Assembly (NCBI RefSeq): GCF_900104685.1
Contig: NZ_LT629755.1
Location: forward strand, 2,480,001 to 2,544,000
DNA: 64,000 bases
DNA from: Agromyces flavus
GTDB taxonomy: Bacteria > Actinomycetota > Actinomycetes > Actinomycetales > Microbacteriaceae
Reading direction: 5' to 3'
Below, in pieces: positions 52,720 to 62,954 of this stretch; positions within the stretch are counted from its first letter, which is position 1, and each line of letters begins with the position of its first letter. The notes beneath the pieces are model-generated. The model was not told where the DNA came from and did not search any database. It saw only the letters and a program-made list of their open reading frames with translations. Position numbers and translations under genes: made by a program.

Positions 52720-53219
52720 CGGTTCTCCTCATTCCTCTTCAACGTGTCCGGAATCTGCTTGAGGGTGTCGACCGTGCGGGGCAGGCCCTGGACCCGGTCG
52801 AACTCCTTCTTGCCCATGAAGTACAGGACGGCCGCCACGATGCCCCAGATGACGGCGACGATGATCGCCGACCAGGTGTAGTTCTCCATGGCGTCGCCGA
52901 GGCCCCACCAGAGGGCGATCGACAGGAACAGCAGCGTGAGCCATCCTGCGACCCCCGCCCCGCCGTAGAAGCCGGCACCCTTGCCCGCCCGCTTCGCGGA
53001 CTGCGTGGCCTCGGCCTTGGCGAGTTCCACCTCCTGCCGCATGAGCGTCGACATGTCGCGCGTGACCTCGGCGACCAGGTCGCCCAGCGAGGTCGTCGCC
53101 GCCTTCTGCTCGGACGGTGTCGGCATGTCCACGGCGGGCGCGCCCATCGCCGGCGCACCCGCGACGTGCGCACCGCTCGATCGCGGATCGATGCCGCCCA
53201 CGTGCGCGCCGCTCATCAC
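52716..53219 (-). CDS. Holin-like (phage-holin superfamily III, DUF1469) membrane protein
   Basis: This protein of about 166 residues has a Gly/Ala/Pro-rich start, an amphipathic helix (LGDLVAEVTRDMSTLMRQEVELAKAEA) and two helices at about 85-105 and 112-135. This is the pattern of the actinobacterial DUF1469 family, named after holins but chromosomal and always found beside DUF3618 genes. GTG 53219 (GTGA overlap) or ATG 53216 is the start. Its cellular role is unknown. Confidence 0.83.
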   Translation of the reverse strand: MMSGAHVGGIDPRSSGAHVAGAPAMGAPAVDMPTPSEQKAATTSLGDLVAEVTRDMSTLMRQEVELAKAEATQSAKRAGKGAGFYGGAGVAGWLTLLFLSIALWWGLGDAMENYTWSAIIVAVIWGIVAAVLYFMGKKEFDRVQGLPRTVDTLKQIPDTLKRNEENR

Positions 53220-53950
53220 GGGGCTCCGGTCACGTCGCCCCGGCGCGTGTCCTCACCGGGGAGCGGCTCGGTGTACGGGTTCTCGGTACCCGTCACACCG
53301 GTCGGCTCGGCCGTCCATGTGGTGTCGGTGTCGGCGACGTGCGCGCCGCCGGTGCCGGTGCCGTACGTCCCGTCGGCTCCCGTGTAGGTGCCGCCGGTGC
53401 CCGTGTAGGTCCCGGTCGTGCCGGGGTACTCGGTCGTGTACGGCGCGTCGACCGTGCCCGCGAGCTGTGCCCGCGCGCCGCTTGCGCTCGACGACGAGTC
53501 GCTCGGCGTCGCGAGCGAGCGCGTCAGCCGGCCGATCACCACGCCGACGCCTGCGGCGATCGCGAGGAAGACCCCCGGACGCCGACGCGCGAAGCCCTTG
53601 ACCTCCTCGAGGAGGTCCTGCGGTTCGCGCTGCTCGAGCCACGATGCGACCGAGTCGGCGCGCGAGCCGACGTTCTCGACGACGTCCCGCGCGAACCCGG
53701 ACTGGCTCGTCGCGGCCATCTCCGAGAACTGCGATCCGACGTTCCGCAGCCCGCCGGCGGCGCGCTGCTGCTGCGTCGAGGCCTGCGAGCGGACCTCGCT
53801 GCCGACGCGGTCCGCGAGCCTGCGGGCCTGGTACTTCGCCTCGGACCCGACGTTGCGGGCCTCCTGCTTGGCGGTGTCGGCGACCCGGTGGCCGGCCGCA
53901 CCTGCTTCCTGCTTGAGATCGGACGTTCCGGTCCCTGCGGTGTTCACCAT
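53216..53950 (-). CDS. Membrane-anchored protein with Tyr-Thr-Gly-rich tail, first gene of the DUF3618 cluster
   Basis: This 244-residue protein has an amphipathic, Ala/Gln/Arg-rich N-terminal half like the other two proteins of the operon, one membrane helix (about 135-152, VFLAIAAGVGVVIGRL) and then a 75-residue low-complexity tail. The tail repeats GTYTGTGGTYTGADGTYGTG and contains no Lys. If the N-terminal half is cytoplasmic the tail is outside. AAGGGG precedes the ATG. I do not recognise the tail. Confidence 0.78.
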   Translation of the reverse strand: MVNTAGTGTSDLKQEAGAAGHRVADTAKQEARNVGSEAKYQARRLADRVGSEVRSQASTQQQRAAGGLRNVGSQFSEMAATSQSGFARDVVENVGSRADSVASWLEQREPQDLLEEVKGFARRRPGVFLAIAAGVGVVIGRLTRSLATPSDSSSSASGARAQLAGTVDAPYTTEYPGTTGTYTGTGGTYTGADGTYGTGTGGAHVADTDTTWTAEPTGVTGTENPYTEPLPGEDTRRGDVTGAP

Positions 53951-54232
53951 GTTCGCCCCTTCCTCTCCGAGACCGGGCGTGTGCTCCGGCCTCGACGGTG
54001 GATTTGCACTGGCCACGCTAGGTCGGCGGTTCTCACCCATGAAGGGTCTTGCGATCCCGGGAACCGGGGCGTATAACCCCGCGCGCGAACCCCGACATCG
54101 GGTGTCCGGGCGTCGCTACACGTCGCCTCCACCGGATGCAACCGGCTCCCGTGGCGCGGACGCGTCGGGTACCGTCGCCCTGCACGACCGCCGCTGCGCT
54201 CCTGCCGCGCTCGCGGCAGGAAGGAGTCCGGC
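53951..54232. other. 282-base divergent gap
   Basis: It should hold the promoters of the DUF3618 cluster (minus) and of the LLM oxidoreductase (plus). A TAGCGT on the minus strand (complement of 54015-54020) is a possible -10 but no clear -35 lies upstream. No gene or RNA is visible. Confidence 0.4.
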
Positions 54233-55195
54233 ATGCCCGTCCAATACGGTTACAAGCTCGCCGCTGAGGCGTTCGACCCGCGCGAGCTCGTGCGTCAGGC
54301 GAGGCTGGCCGAGGAGGCCGGCTTCGACTTCGTCGAGATCAGCGACCACTTCCATCCGTGGCTCGACTCGCAGGGGCACTCGCCGTTCGCGTGGTCGGTG
54401 CTCGGCGCGATCGCCGCGTCGACCGAGCGGATCGGGCTCGCCACGGGCGTCACGTGCCCGACGGTGCGCTACCACCCTGCGATCATCGCGCAGGCGGCGG
54501 CGACGCTCGCGATCCTGAGCGAGGGCCGGTTCACGCTGGGCCTCGGCTCAGGCGAGCGGCTCAACGAGCACATCGTCGCGGCCGGCTATCCGAGCGTGAG
54601 CGACCGGCAGGCCATGCTGCGCGAGGCGATCGAGATCATCCGCCTGCTCTGGTCGGGCGGCTACCACTCCTACGACGGCCAGTACCTCGCGCTCGAGGAC
54701 GCCCGGGTGTTCGACCTGCCCGACGAGCTGCCGCTCATCGCGGTCGCGGCGGGCGGCCCGGATGCCGCGGGGCTGGCCGCAGAGCACGGCGACGCCATGT
54801 TCGGCACCGACCCCGACCGGGCGCTCGTGGAGGCGTACTGGGCGCGTTCCGGCGACGGCCCTCGCTACGGCGAGGCCGCGATCGCCTGGGCTCCAGACGC
54901 CGACGCCGCGGCAGCGGCCGCCCACGAGACTGCGCGGTGGTCCCTGCTCGGTTGGAAGGTCATGAGCGAGCTGCCCAACCCCGCGAACTTCGAGGAGGCG
55001 TCGGTATTCGTGCGCGTCGACGACGTGCGCGACAACGTCTCATGCGGGCCGGATGTCGCGGCGCACGTCGAATCGGTGCGCGCCTACGAGGATGCGGGCT
55101 ACGACCGCATCGCCATCATGAACCTCGGCCCCGACGTCGACGGCTTCTTCGAGTTCTTCGCGAACGAGCTCCGGCCCGCGCTCACCGCCGGGTGA
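54233..55195 (+). CDS. F420-dependent LLM-class oxidoreductase
   Basis: This 320-residue luciferase-like barrel protein begins VQYGYKLAAEAFDPRELVRQARLAEEAGFDFVEISDHFHPW, the start of the F420-dependent glucose-6-phosphate-dehydrogenase-like subfamily (TIGR03557 type). ATGVTCPTVRYHPAIIAQAAATLAILSEGRFTLGLGSGE carries the cofactor site. It probably moves hydride between F420 and an organic substrate. AAGGAG precedes the ATG. It stands alone. The substrate is not evident; true Fgd is only one possibility. Confidence 0.87.
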   Translation: MPVQYGYKLAAEAFDPRELVRQARLAEEAGFDFVEISDHFHPWLDSQGHSPFAWSVLGAIAASTERIGLATGVTCPTVRYHPAIIAQAAATLAILSEGRFTLGLGSGERLNEHIVAAGYPSVSDRQAMLREAIEIIRLLWSGGYHSYDGQYLALEDARVFDLPDELPLIAVAAGGPDAAGLAAEHGDAMFGTDPDRALVEAYWARSGDGPRYGEAAIAWAPDADAAAAAAHETARWSLLGWKVMSELPNPANFEEASVFVRVDDVRDNVSCGPDVAAHVESVRAYEDAGYDRIAIMNLGPDVDGFFEFFANELRPALTAG

Positions 55196-55215
55196 GCGCA
55201 GGCCGGCAGCGACGG

Positions 55216-55728
55216 TCAGCTCCCGGCGCAGGCTGTCTGGAGTTCTGCGAGAGCCGCCGCGAAGGCGCCGAGCTCGTCCTGCAGCGACTCGGGATCCGCG
55301 CTCGCGGGATTCTCGGCGGTTTCGCGAGCGGCGTCGAAGAATTCGCGCGTGGCCTCGGCGGCGCGATCGGCGTACGGGCGGATCTCGGCGTTCTCGACCG
55401 AGTCCGTTGCATCGACGACGGCGGCCTGCGCCTCCTCGAGCGTCGCCTCGGCCGCCTCGGGGTCGTTCGCGAGATCGTCCTGGAGCGTGGTCGCATCGAT
55501 CTCGCCCAGGTCCTGCAGTCCGGCGAGGATCGCGTCGCACGCCTCCGCCACGCTCTGCTCACCGGCGGCGGCACCGTCCGTCTCGGCAGGTGAGCTGGCG
55601 GGAGCCGAGGCGTCGGTCGACTCGGGGGCGGGCGCGAAGCCTCCCGAGCAGCCGGAGAGCAGCGCTGCGGCGAGCAGCGAGGCAGCCAGTCCGGCGGTGG
55701 GTCGGATGGAGCGTCGTAGGGTCGTCAC
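55216..55728 (-). CDS. Small secreted lipoprotein, unknown function
   Basis: This 170-residue protein has a signal peptide with lipobox LLSGC (Cys27), a 35-residue Ser/Ala/Pro/Thr linker and a helical domain with Cys in EACDAIL and a second Cys at the C-terminus (LQTACAGS), which may form a disulfide. GTG 55728 is preceded by GGAGG at good spacing. I do not recognise the fold. It is divergent from ramB. Confidence 0.75.
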   Translation of the reverse strand: MTTLRRSIRPTAGLAASLLAAALLSGCSGGFAPAPESTDASAPASSPAETDGAAAGEQSVAEACDAILAGLQDLGEIDATTLQDDLANDPEAAEATLEEAQAAVVDATDSVENAEIRPYADRAAEATREFFDAARETAENPASADPESLQDELGAFAAALAELQTACAGS

Positions 55729-55921
55729 GTTCGGGGTCCTCCGTTCGGCAGTCCCGCGTCCCGCGGGCGCCGTCATGCTCGCAGACCTCCCGTGCCGCGG
55801 AAACGGCTTGCACGCCGCCCGCGGATCGGGTACCGGGATCGCGCTCCTGCCACCGAGCGCGCGACATTCCGGCGATTCTTCGCACGGGATCGGTCGTCGT
55901 GATCCACTGAATCGGTTCGAT

Positions 55922-55965
55922 TTCCGCCAAGACGCGGAACTTCCGCAGTTCTTCCGTTTGCGACA
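55922..55965. promoter_or_regulatory. Candidate autoregulatory sites upstream of the RamB-type gene
   Basis: TTCCGC-N6-GCGGAA (55922-55939), GCGGA-N3-TCCGC (55934-55946) and GTTCTTCCGTTTGCG (55948-55962) share half-sites with the element before aceA. RamB in corynebacteria and mycobacteria regulates itself and aceA/aceB, which fits. Confidence 0.5.
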
Positions 55966-55991
55966 TCCGCTCCCTCATGTGAGCATGAGGC

Positions 55992-57506
55992 ATGGTCACC
56001 GCCGATCGCGCTCGTTCCACGACCCTCGCCGCCGCCTACGGCGGAGTCGGCCTCGCCGCCGAGCCGGCGCCCGATGAGGTCGACGCCCTCACGCTCGGGC
56101 GCCGCATCCGCGATCGCCGCCTCGCCGCGGGCCTCACGCTCGGCGAGCTCGCCGCCGCCATCGACCGGGCCCCGAGCCAGGTCTCGGCCATCGAGAACGG
56201 CAAGCGCGAACCTCGGCTGTCGATGCTCCGCACGATCGCCCTCGCGCTCGGCACCAGTGCCGACGAGCTGCTCCGCCCCGACCCTCCCTCCGAGCGCGCA
56301 GCGCTCGAGATCGCGGTCGAGCGCGCCCAGCGCGGACCCGTCTTCGCCGCGCTCGGCCTCGAGCCGTTCCGCGTGGCGAAGACGATGTCCGATCAGACGC
56401 TGCAGACGATCCTCGCCCTCCACCACGAGATCGACCGCCTGCACCGCGAGCGCGCCGCGACACCCGAGGAGGCCCGTCGCGCCAACGCGCAGCTGCGCGC
56501 CGAGATGCGCGCGCGCGACAACTTCTATCCCGAGCTCGAGGCGAAGGCCGCGGAGCTGCTCGAGGCCGTGGGGCATTCGGGCGGCCCGGTCTCTCACCAG
56601 CTCGTCGCCGACATGGCGAGCCACCTCGGCTACTCGCTCCACTACGTCGGCGACCTGCCGCACTCGACGCGCTCGGTGACCGACAAGCGCAACGGCCGCA
56701 TCTACCTGCCGACGCAGCAGTCCCCATCACGCGACTCGCGCTCGCCGATCCTGCAGGCGCTCGCCTCGCACCTCCTCGGGCACGAGGAACCGGCGAGCTA
56801 CGGCGACTTCCTGCGCCAGCGCATCGAGACGAACTACCTCACGGCCGCCATCCTGCTGCCCGAGCAGGCCGCGGTGCGCTACCTCAGCGAGGCGAAGAAC
56901 CTGCGGCGCATCTCGATGGAGGAGCTTCGCGACCACTTCGCGGTGTCGTACGAGACCGCCGCGCACCGCTTCACGAACCTCGCGACGGCGCGCCTCGACA
57001 TCCCCGTGCACTTCATGAAGGTGCACGAGTCGGGCACGATCATCAAGGCGTACGAGAACGACGCGGTCCGCTTCCCGTCCGACGCGCTCGGCGCGGTCGA
57101 GGGCACGACGGTGTGCCGCAACTGGACCGCGCGCACGGTGTTCGACATCGAGGACCGCTTCAGCCCGTGGTACCAGTACACCGACACGTCGACGGGCACG
57201 TTCTGGTGCACCTCGCGCATCGAGAAGGCCAAGGAGGGCGAGTACTCGGTCTCGGTCGGCGTGCCCTTCGAGCACGTGAAGTGGTTCCGCGGGCGTGAGA
57301 CGCCGCACCGCGCGGTGTCGACCTGCCCCGATGAATCGTGCTGCCGGCGCGCTCCGGCGACGCTGTCCGAGAAGTGGGCGGATGCCTCGTGGCCGGCCGC
57401 GCGCACGCCCACCTCGCTGCTGGCGGCGCTGCCGACCGGCACGTTCCCGGGCGTGGACCAGACCGAGGTGTACCAGTTCCTCGAGGCGCACGCGCCTCGC
57501 GGTTAG
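55992..57506 (+). CDS. ramB: RamB/ScfR-type regulator of acetate and short-chain fatty acid metabolism
   Basis: This 504-residue protein has an XRE helix-turn-helix (about 35-90, RRIRDRRLAAGLTLGELAAAIDRAPSQVSAIENGKREP), a middle helical domain, an ImmA/IrrE-type metallopeptidase-like region (about 240-320) whose HExxH is degenerate (LASHLLGHEEP), and a C-terminal DUF2083 domain with paired Cys (CPDESCCRR). This is the architecture of RamB and of short-chain fatty acyl regulators, which sense acyl-CoA and control aceA, aceB and acetate genes. The aceA-aceB operon is 12 kb away. ATG 55992 fits the domain start. Confidence 0.88.
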   Translation: MVTADRARSTTLAAAYGGVGLAAEPAPDEVDALTLGRRIRDRRLAAGLTLGELAAAIDRAPSQVSAIENGKREPRLSMLRTIALALGTSADELLRPDPPSERAALEIAVERAQRGPVFAALGLEPFRVAKTMSDQTLQTILALHHEIDRLHRERAATPEEARRANAQLRAEMRARDNFYPELEAKAAELLEAVGHSGGPVSHQLVADMASHLGYSLHYVGDLPHSTRSVTDKRNGRIYLPTQQSPSRDSRSPILQALASHLLGHEEPASYGDFLRQRIETNYLTAAILLPEQAAVRYLSEAKNLRRISMEELRDHFAVSYETAAHRFTNLATARLDIPVHFMKVHESGTIIKAYENDAVRFPSDALGAVEGTTVCRNWTARTVFDIEDRFSPWYQYTDTSTGTFWCTSRIEKAKEGEYSVSVGVPFEHVKWFRGRETPHRAVSTCPDESCCRRAPATLSEKWADASWPAARTPTSLLAALPTGTFPGVDQTEVYQFLEAHAPRG

Positions 57507-57527
57507 GCATCGGAGGCCGCGACGGCC

Positions 57528-58325
57528 TCACCCGAGCCGGTACCCGCGTACGGCGTACACCGCGAACGACTCGGGGTACGCCGCCGCAGCCGGAGGCGCG
57601 GGCGGGAACGCGAACACGTCGAGCATGAGCTGCATCGGATACTGCGGCGACTGCGCGACGCGCTTGGCGACGACACCGTCGATCGAGAACACAACCTCGT
57701 CGGGCCGCCAGTCGACGGCGTACCGGTGGGGCTCGCGCACGTCGCCCGCGAACGGCACGCGCTCGAACTCGTCGCTGATCGACGGGTCGCGGAAGGGATG
57801 CACGCCGATGCCGACGAGCGCACTGCCGTCGGGGCGGATGTCGCGACCGAACACCTCGAACACGCAGATCTCGGCCGACTGCGTCGGCTCCTCCTCGAGG
57901 CCGATCATCCAGAGCGCGGCCATCGCGTGCTCGTCGATGCCGTCGATCGCGACGGTCGCCTCGATGCGGCCGAAGTGCGGCGTGTACCGGCGCCGGTCGG
58001 CCTGCGCCTCGCGCACGACGAGCCCGTCCCGGAACGGGTGCTGCCCGACATCGGACCCGACGGGCCCCGACCGGACCGCCGTCTGCAGGTTCGACACCTG
58101 CGTCGTGCCGTCGAACTCGGGCGCCCAGGCGGGCTGGTCGGCGTCGACGCGGAGGCGGAGCACCCCGTCGCCTACGTCGTAGCGTGCGCGCGTGCGCTCG
58201 CGGCTCGACCACTGCGGGAGGTAGTAGGGCAGCCACTGGTCGAAGTCGAGTTCGGGACCCGAGAAGTCGGCGTCGAACTCGAGCAGGTCGGGGGCAGGCG
58301 GGGGCACGGGCGGGGCGGGCGGCAT
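57528..58325 (-). CDS. Glycoside hydrolase family 16-like protein with altered catalytic motif
   Basis: This 265-residue beta-jellyroll protein has a GH16-like order: FSGPELDFDQWLPYYLPQWSSRE, FRDGLVVREAQADRR, FGRIEATVAIDG, then SAEICVFEVFG and HRYAVDWRPDEVVFSIDG. The usual ExDxxE catalytic motif reads E-I-C-V-F-E: both Glu are kept but the middle Asp is Cys. No signal peptide is visible, unusual for GH16 enzymes. It may act on an intracellular glycan or only bind it. Convergent with ramB; divergent from the FAD oxidase. Confidence 0.78.
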   Translation of the reverse strand: MPPAPPVPPPAPDLLEFDADFSGPELDFDQWLPYYLPQWSSRERTRARYDVGDGVLRLRVDADQPAWAPEFDGTTQVSNLQTAVRSGPVGSDVGQHPFRDGLVVREAQADRRRYTPHFGRIEATVAIDGIDEHAMAALWMIGLEEEPTQSAEICVFEVFGRDIRPDGSALVGIGVHPFRDPSISDEFERVPFAGDVREPHRYAVDWRPDEVVFSIDGVVAKRVAQSPQYPMQLMLDVFAFPPAPPAAAAYPESFAVYAVRGYRLG

Positions 58326-58436
58326 GCCGCGATCCTGCCGTCACCTGCCGACATCCCCCGCCACCCCACGGGTCCGGCCCGCGCCGCGGCCGGACGGATC
58401 GTGCGGCGAGGGGCGTACCGCCGGACGGCTCCACTA

Positions 58437-58465
58437 TTGTCCACGCGTGCAATAAGTGCGATGAT
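58437..58465 (+). promoter_or_regulatory. Likely promoter of the oxidase-cupin operon
   Basis: TTGTCC (58437-58442) and GATGAT (58460-58465) are 17 bases apart, 31 bases before the GTG. The palindrome CACGCGTG (58442-58449) lies in the spacer and may be an operator. Confidence 0.45.
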
Positions 58466-58496
58466 GGGAGCACCGACCGACTTGGAGTGATCCGCC

Positions 58497-59945
58497 GTGG
58501 GAACGACCGTCTACGAGCGCCGCCGCCCGGCGGCATCCGTCATCGAGCGCAGCCTGGCCGACACGCAGCAGTCCGTGTTCTGGCTCGACGACCTGCCCGG
58601 CGAGGCCAAGCGGACGCGTCCGCGCCTCGAGGGCAGCCGGGTCGTCGACCTCGCGATCGTCGGCGGCGGCTACACCGGCTTGTGGACGGCAGTCCTCGCC
58701 AAGCGCGCCGACCCCGACCGCCGCGTGGTGCTGCTCGAGGCCAGACAGGTCGGGTGGGCGGCGTCCGGCCGCAACGGCGGCTTCTGCGAGGCCAGCCTCA
58801 CGCACGGGCGCGACAACGGCCTCTCGCGCTGGCCCGCCGAGATCGACGAGCTCGACCGGCTCGGACTGGCCAACCTCGACGCGATCGAGGCGAGCGAGGC
58901 CGATTTCGGCATGGACTTCGAGTTCGAGCGCAACGGCGCCCTCGACGTCGCGGTCGAGCCGCACCAGGTCGAGTGGCTGCACGAGGCCGCGGCCGAGGCG
59001 GCCTCCCGCGGCGACGGCAGCGTGCGGCTGCTCGATGAGCACCAGGTGCGCGCCGAGGTGAACTCGCCGGTGTACCTCGGCGCCGTCTGGAACACGCGCA
59101 CGAGCGCCATCCTGCACCCGGCGAAGCTCGCGGCCGAACTCGCCCGCGTCGCCGAGGAGGCGGGCGTCGAGATCTTCGAACGCTCCCCCGTGACCCGCCT
59201 CGACACCCCGGGGTCGACGAGCCCTGTGCGGCTGAGCACCGAGCACGGACGCGTCGACGCGACCCGCGCGGTGCTCGCGACCAACGTCTTCCCGTCGCTG
59301 CTCAAGCGCAACCGCCTCATGACCGTCCCCGTCTACGACTACGTGCTCATGACCGAGCCGCTCTCGTCCGAGCAGCGCGCGTCGATCGGCTGGGCGAACC
59401 GCCAGGGCGTCGGCGACCTGGCGAACCAGTTCCACTACTCCCGGATGACGCGCGACGGCCGCATCCTCTTCGGCGGGTACGACGCGATCTACCACGCCGG
59501 CGCGCGCATCCGCGAGCAGTACGAGCGCCGCCCCGAGAGCTTCGCCAAGCTCGCGAGCCACTTCTTCACGACCTACCCGCAGCTCGAGGGCCTGCGGTTC
59601 ACGCACCGGTGGGCCGGCGCGATCGACACGTCGACCCAGTTCACGGCGTTCACCGGGCTCGCCCGCGACGGTCGCGTCGCGTACGCGTCGGGCTTCACCG
59701 GCCTCGGCGTCGCCTCGACCCGGTTCATGGCCGAGACCATGCTCGACCTGCTCGCCGGCCGCGAGACCGAGCGCACCGCGCTCGAGATGGTGCGAACGCG
59801 CCCGCTGCCCTTCCCGCCCGAGCCCGCGGCATCCGTCGGCATCAACCTCACGCGCTGGTCGCTCGACCGCGCCGATCACCGGCAGGGTCGCCGCAACCTG
59901 CTGCTGCGCACGCTCGACGCCGTCGGCCTGGGGTTCGACTCGTGA
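58497..59945 (+). CDS. FAD-dependent amine oxidase of the DAO/PuuB type
   Basis: This 482-residue flavoenzyme has the dinucleotide fold DLAIVGGGYTGLWTAVLAKRADP at about residue 50, ARQVGWAASGRNGGF typical of PuuB/OrdL oxidases, and a C-terminal GYDAIYHAG, HRWAGAIDTSTQF and ASGFTGLGVASTRF. Such enzymes oxidise gamma-glutamylputrescine or related amines. With the polyamine importer 6 kb away this suggests polyamine catabolism (inferred). GTG start with GGAG upstream. A cupin gene overlaps the stop (GTGA). Confidence 0.83.
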   Translation: MGTTVYERRRPAASVIERSLADTQQSVFWLDDLPGEAKRTRPRLEGSRVVDLAIVGGGYTGLWTAVLAKRADPDRRVVLLEARQVGWAASGRNGGFCEASLTHGRDNGLSRWPAEIDELDRLGLANLDAIEASEADFGMDFEFERNGALDVAVEPHQVEWLHEAAAEAASRGDGSVRLLDEHQVRAEVNSPVYLGAVWNTRTSAILHPAKLAAELARVAEEAGVEIFERSPVTRLDTPGSTSPVRLSTEHGRVDATRAVLATNVFPSLLKRNRLMTVPVYDYVLMTEPLSSEQRASIGWANRQGVGDLANQFHYSRMTRDGRILFGGYDAIYHAGARIREQYERRPESFAKLASHFFTTYPQLEGLRFTHRWAGAIDTSTQFTAFTGLARDGRVAYASGFTGLGVASTRFMAETMLDLLAGRETERTALEMVRTRPLPFPPEPAASVGINLTRWSLDRADHRQGRRNLLLRTLDAVGLGFDS

Positions 59946-60361
59946 GCGGCGACGGCGGCGGGACCGACGAGACCGGCGCGGCGGGCGCGACCGGCGCGGC
60001 CGGCGCGGTGCGGCTCACGCCCGGCGAGGTGACGGATGCCGCGACGCGGCCGCTCGCCCACGAGCCCGTGCCCGATGACCAGGTCGTGGCCGGCGCGCCG
60101 ACGACCGCGTACGGCGAGCTCGACGTCTCCGCCGACGGCGCGCGCGAACTCGGCGTCTGGGAGATGACGCCCGGCGCGATGCGCGACACCGAGTCCGACG
60201 AGGTGTTCCTCGTCATCGCGGGCCGGGCGACCGTCGAGTTCATCGATCCGGCGTTGCCCGCGATCGAGCTCGCGCCCGGCTCGCTCGTGCGCCTCGAGGC
60301 GGGCATGCGCACGGTGTGGACGGTGCACGAGACCCTGCGCAAGCTGTACGTCGCGCCGTAG
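59942..60361 (+). CDS. Cupin protein co-transcribed with the amine oxidase
   Basis: This 139-residue protein has a Gly/Ala/Thr-rich start of about 20 residues, then a single cupin barrel (DUF861-like): GVWEMTPGAMRDTESDEVFLVIAGRATVEF and LRLEAGMRTVWTVHETLRKLYV region near the end. Similar small cupins accompany PuuB-type oxidases. It may bind the amine or an aldehyde product, or sense it; no catalytic role is proven. GTGA overlap with the oxidase gene. Confidence 0.8.
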   Translation: MSGDGGGTDETGAAGATGAAGAVRLTPGEVTDAATRPLAHEPVPDDQVVAGAPTTAYGELDVSADGARELGVWEMTPGAMRDTESDEVFLVIAGRATVEFIDPALPAIELAPGSLVRLEAGMRTVWTVHETLRKLYVAP

Positions 60362-60393
60362 CGGCGGACGCGCCATCCGCCCGGGGTCGAGGC

Positions 60394-62094
<1,701 letters not shown>

Positions 62095-62181
62095 GCGATT
62101 GTTCTACCGCGTCCGGGCGCAGCGTGCCATGGGTTGCGGGTCGCGGGATTCCCCCGCAGCGGCCGGGTGACCGGGTGCCGA

Positions 62182-62943
62182 TCAGGTGACGGATGCCGCC
62201 GAGCCGCCGGCCTCGGACGCGGACGCCGTGCCCGCGCCATCCGCCGCCGCCCCCGCCGCACCGGCGATCGGCTCGATGCGGAATGTCTGCACGAAGTGCC
62301 CGACCGACGTCGCCTCGCCCGCGAGGACCCGGACCGCGCCCGGCCCGAGCCGCCCCGCGAGCAGGTCGCGGAACTCCGTCGGCTCGAGCGCGAGCTCGAC
62401 GCTCGCCTCGACAGCCGGCTCGGGCCGCTCGCGCCGCGGTTGCGGCAGGGCGCCCGGGCCGATCGGCACCACGTCGAGCGCGCCGCCCGCGACGACGGCG
62501 GAGACCGACGCCTCGGCCACGTGGAGCACGTACCGGGTGGGCGGCGTGCCGGCCGCGCCATCCGCTCGGAAGGCGGCGCGCAGCGCCGTGATGAGAGCCT
62601 CGCGCGTGACCGTCTCGCCCTCGGCCGGCTCGCCGAGGGACGACCAGCCCCAGCGCTCGAGCCCGGCCACGACCGGGGCCAGCTCGCGCCCGAGCGCGGT
62701 GAGCTCGTACCCGCCGCGCACGGTCGGGACCCTGCGGATGACGCCCGACTCCTGCAACTCCTTGAGGCGGTCGGCCAGGATGTTGGTCGGGATGCGCGGC
62801 AGGGCCGTCTTGAGATCGCCGTACCGGTGCGGGCCGGTGAGCAGGTCGCGCACGATGAGCAGCGCCCATCGCTCGCCGACCCGCTCGATCGCCCGGGCCA
62901 CGCCGTCGTACTGGCCGAAGCCGCGCGCGGCGCGCGTCGCCAC
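62182..62943 (-). CDS. HxlR-family regulator with C-terminal SCP2-like domain
   Basis: This 253-residue protein has the HxlR winged helix first (about 10-105): YDGVARAIERVGERWALLIVRDLLTGPHRYGDLKTALPRIPTNILADRLKELQESGVI. A mixed domain of about 110 residues follows, ending in an Ala/Gly/Ser-rich tail. It lies 11 bases after the VOC gene in one operon. The interlocking palindromes upstream of that operon are its probable sites, so it would control its own expression and that of the VOC protein. Confidence 0.87.
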   Translation of the reverse strand: MATRAARGFGQYDGVARAIERVGERWALLIVRDLLTGPHRYGDLKTALPRIPTNILADRLKELQESGVIRRVPTVRGGYELTALGRELAPVVAGLERWGWSSLGEPAEGETVTREALITALRAAFRADGAAGTPPTRYVLHVAEASVSAVVAGGALDVVPIGPGALPQPRRERPEPAVEASVELALEPTEFRDLLAGRLGPGAVRVLAGEATSVGHFVQTFRIEPIAGAAGAAADGAGTASASEAGGSAASVT

Positions 62944-62954
62944 GGCTCGGCCCG

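Noticed and set aside
52716..53219. Prophage remnant because of the holin-like protein
   Set aside because: The family is chromosomal and paired with DUF3618. No other phage gene, integrase or att site is seen.
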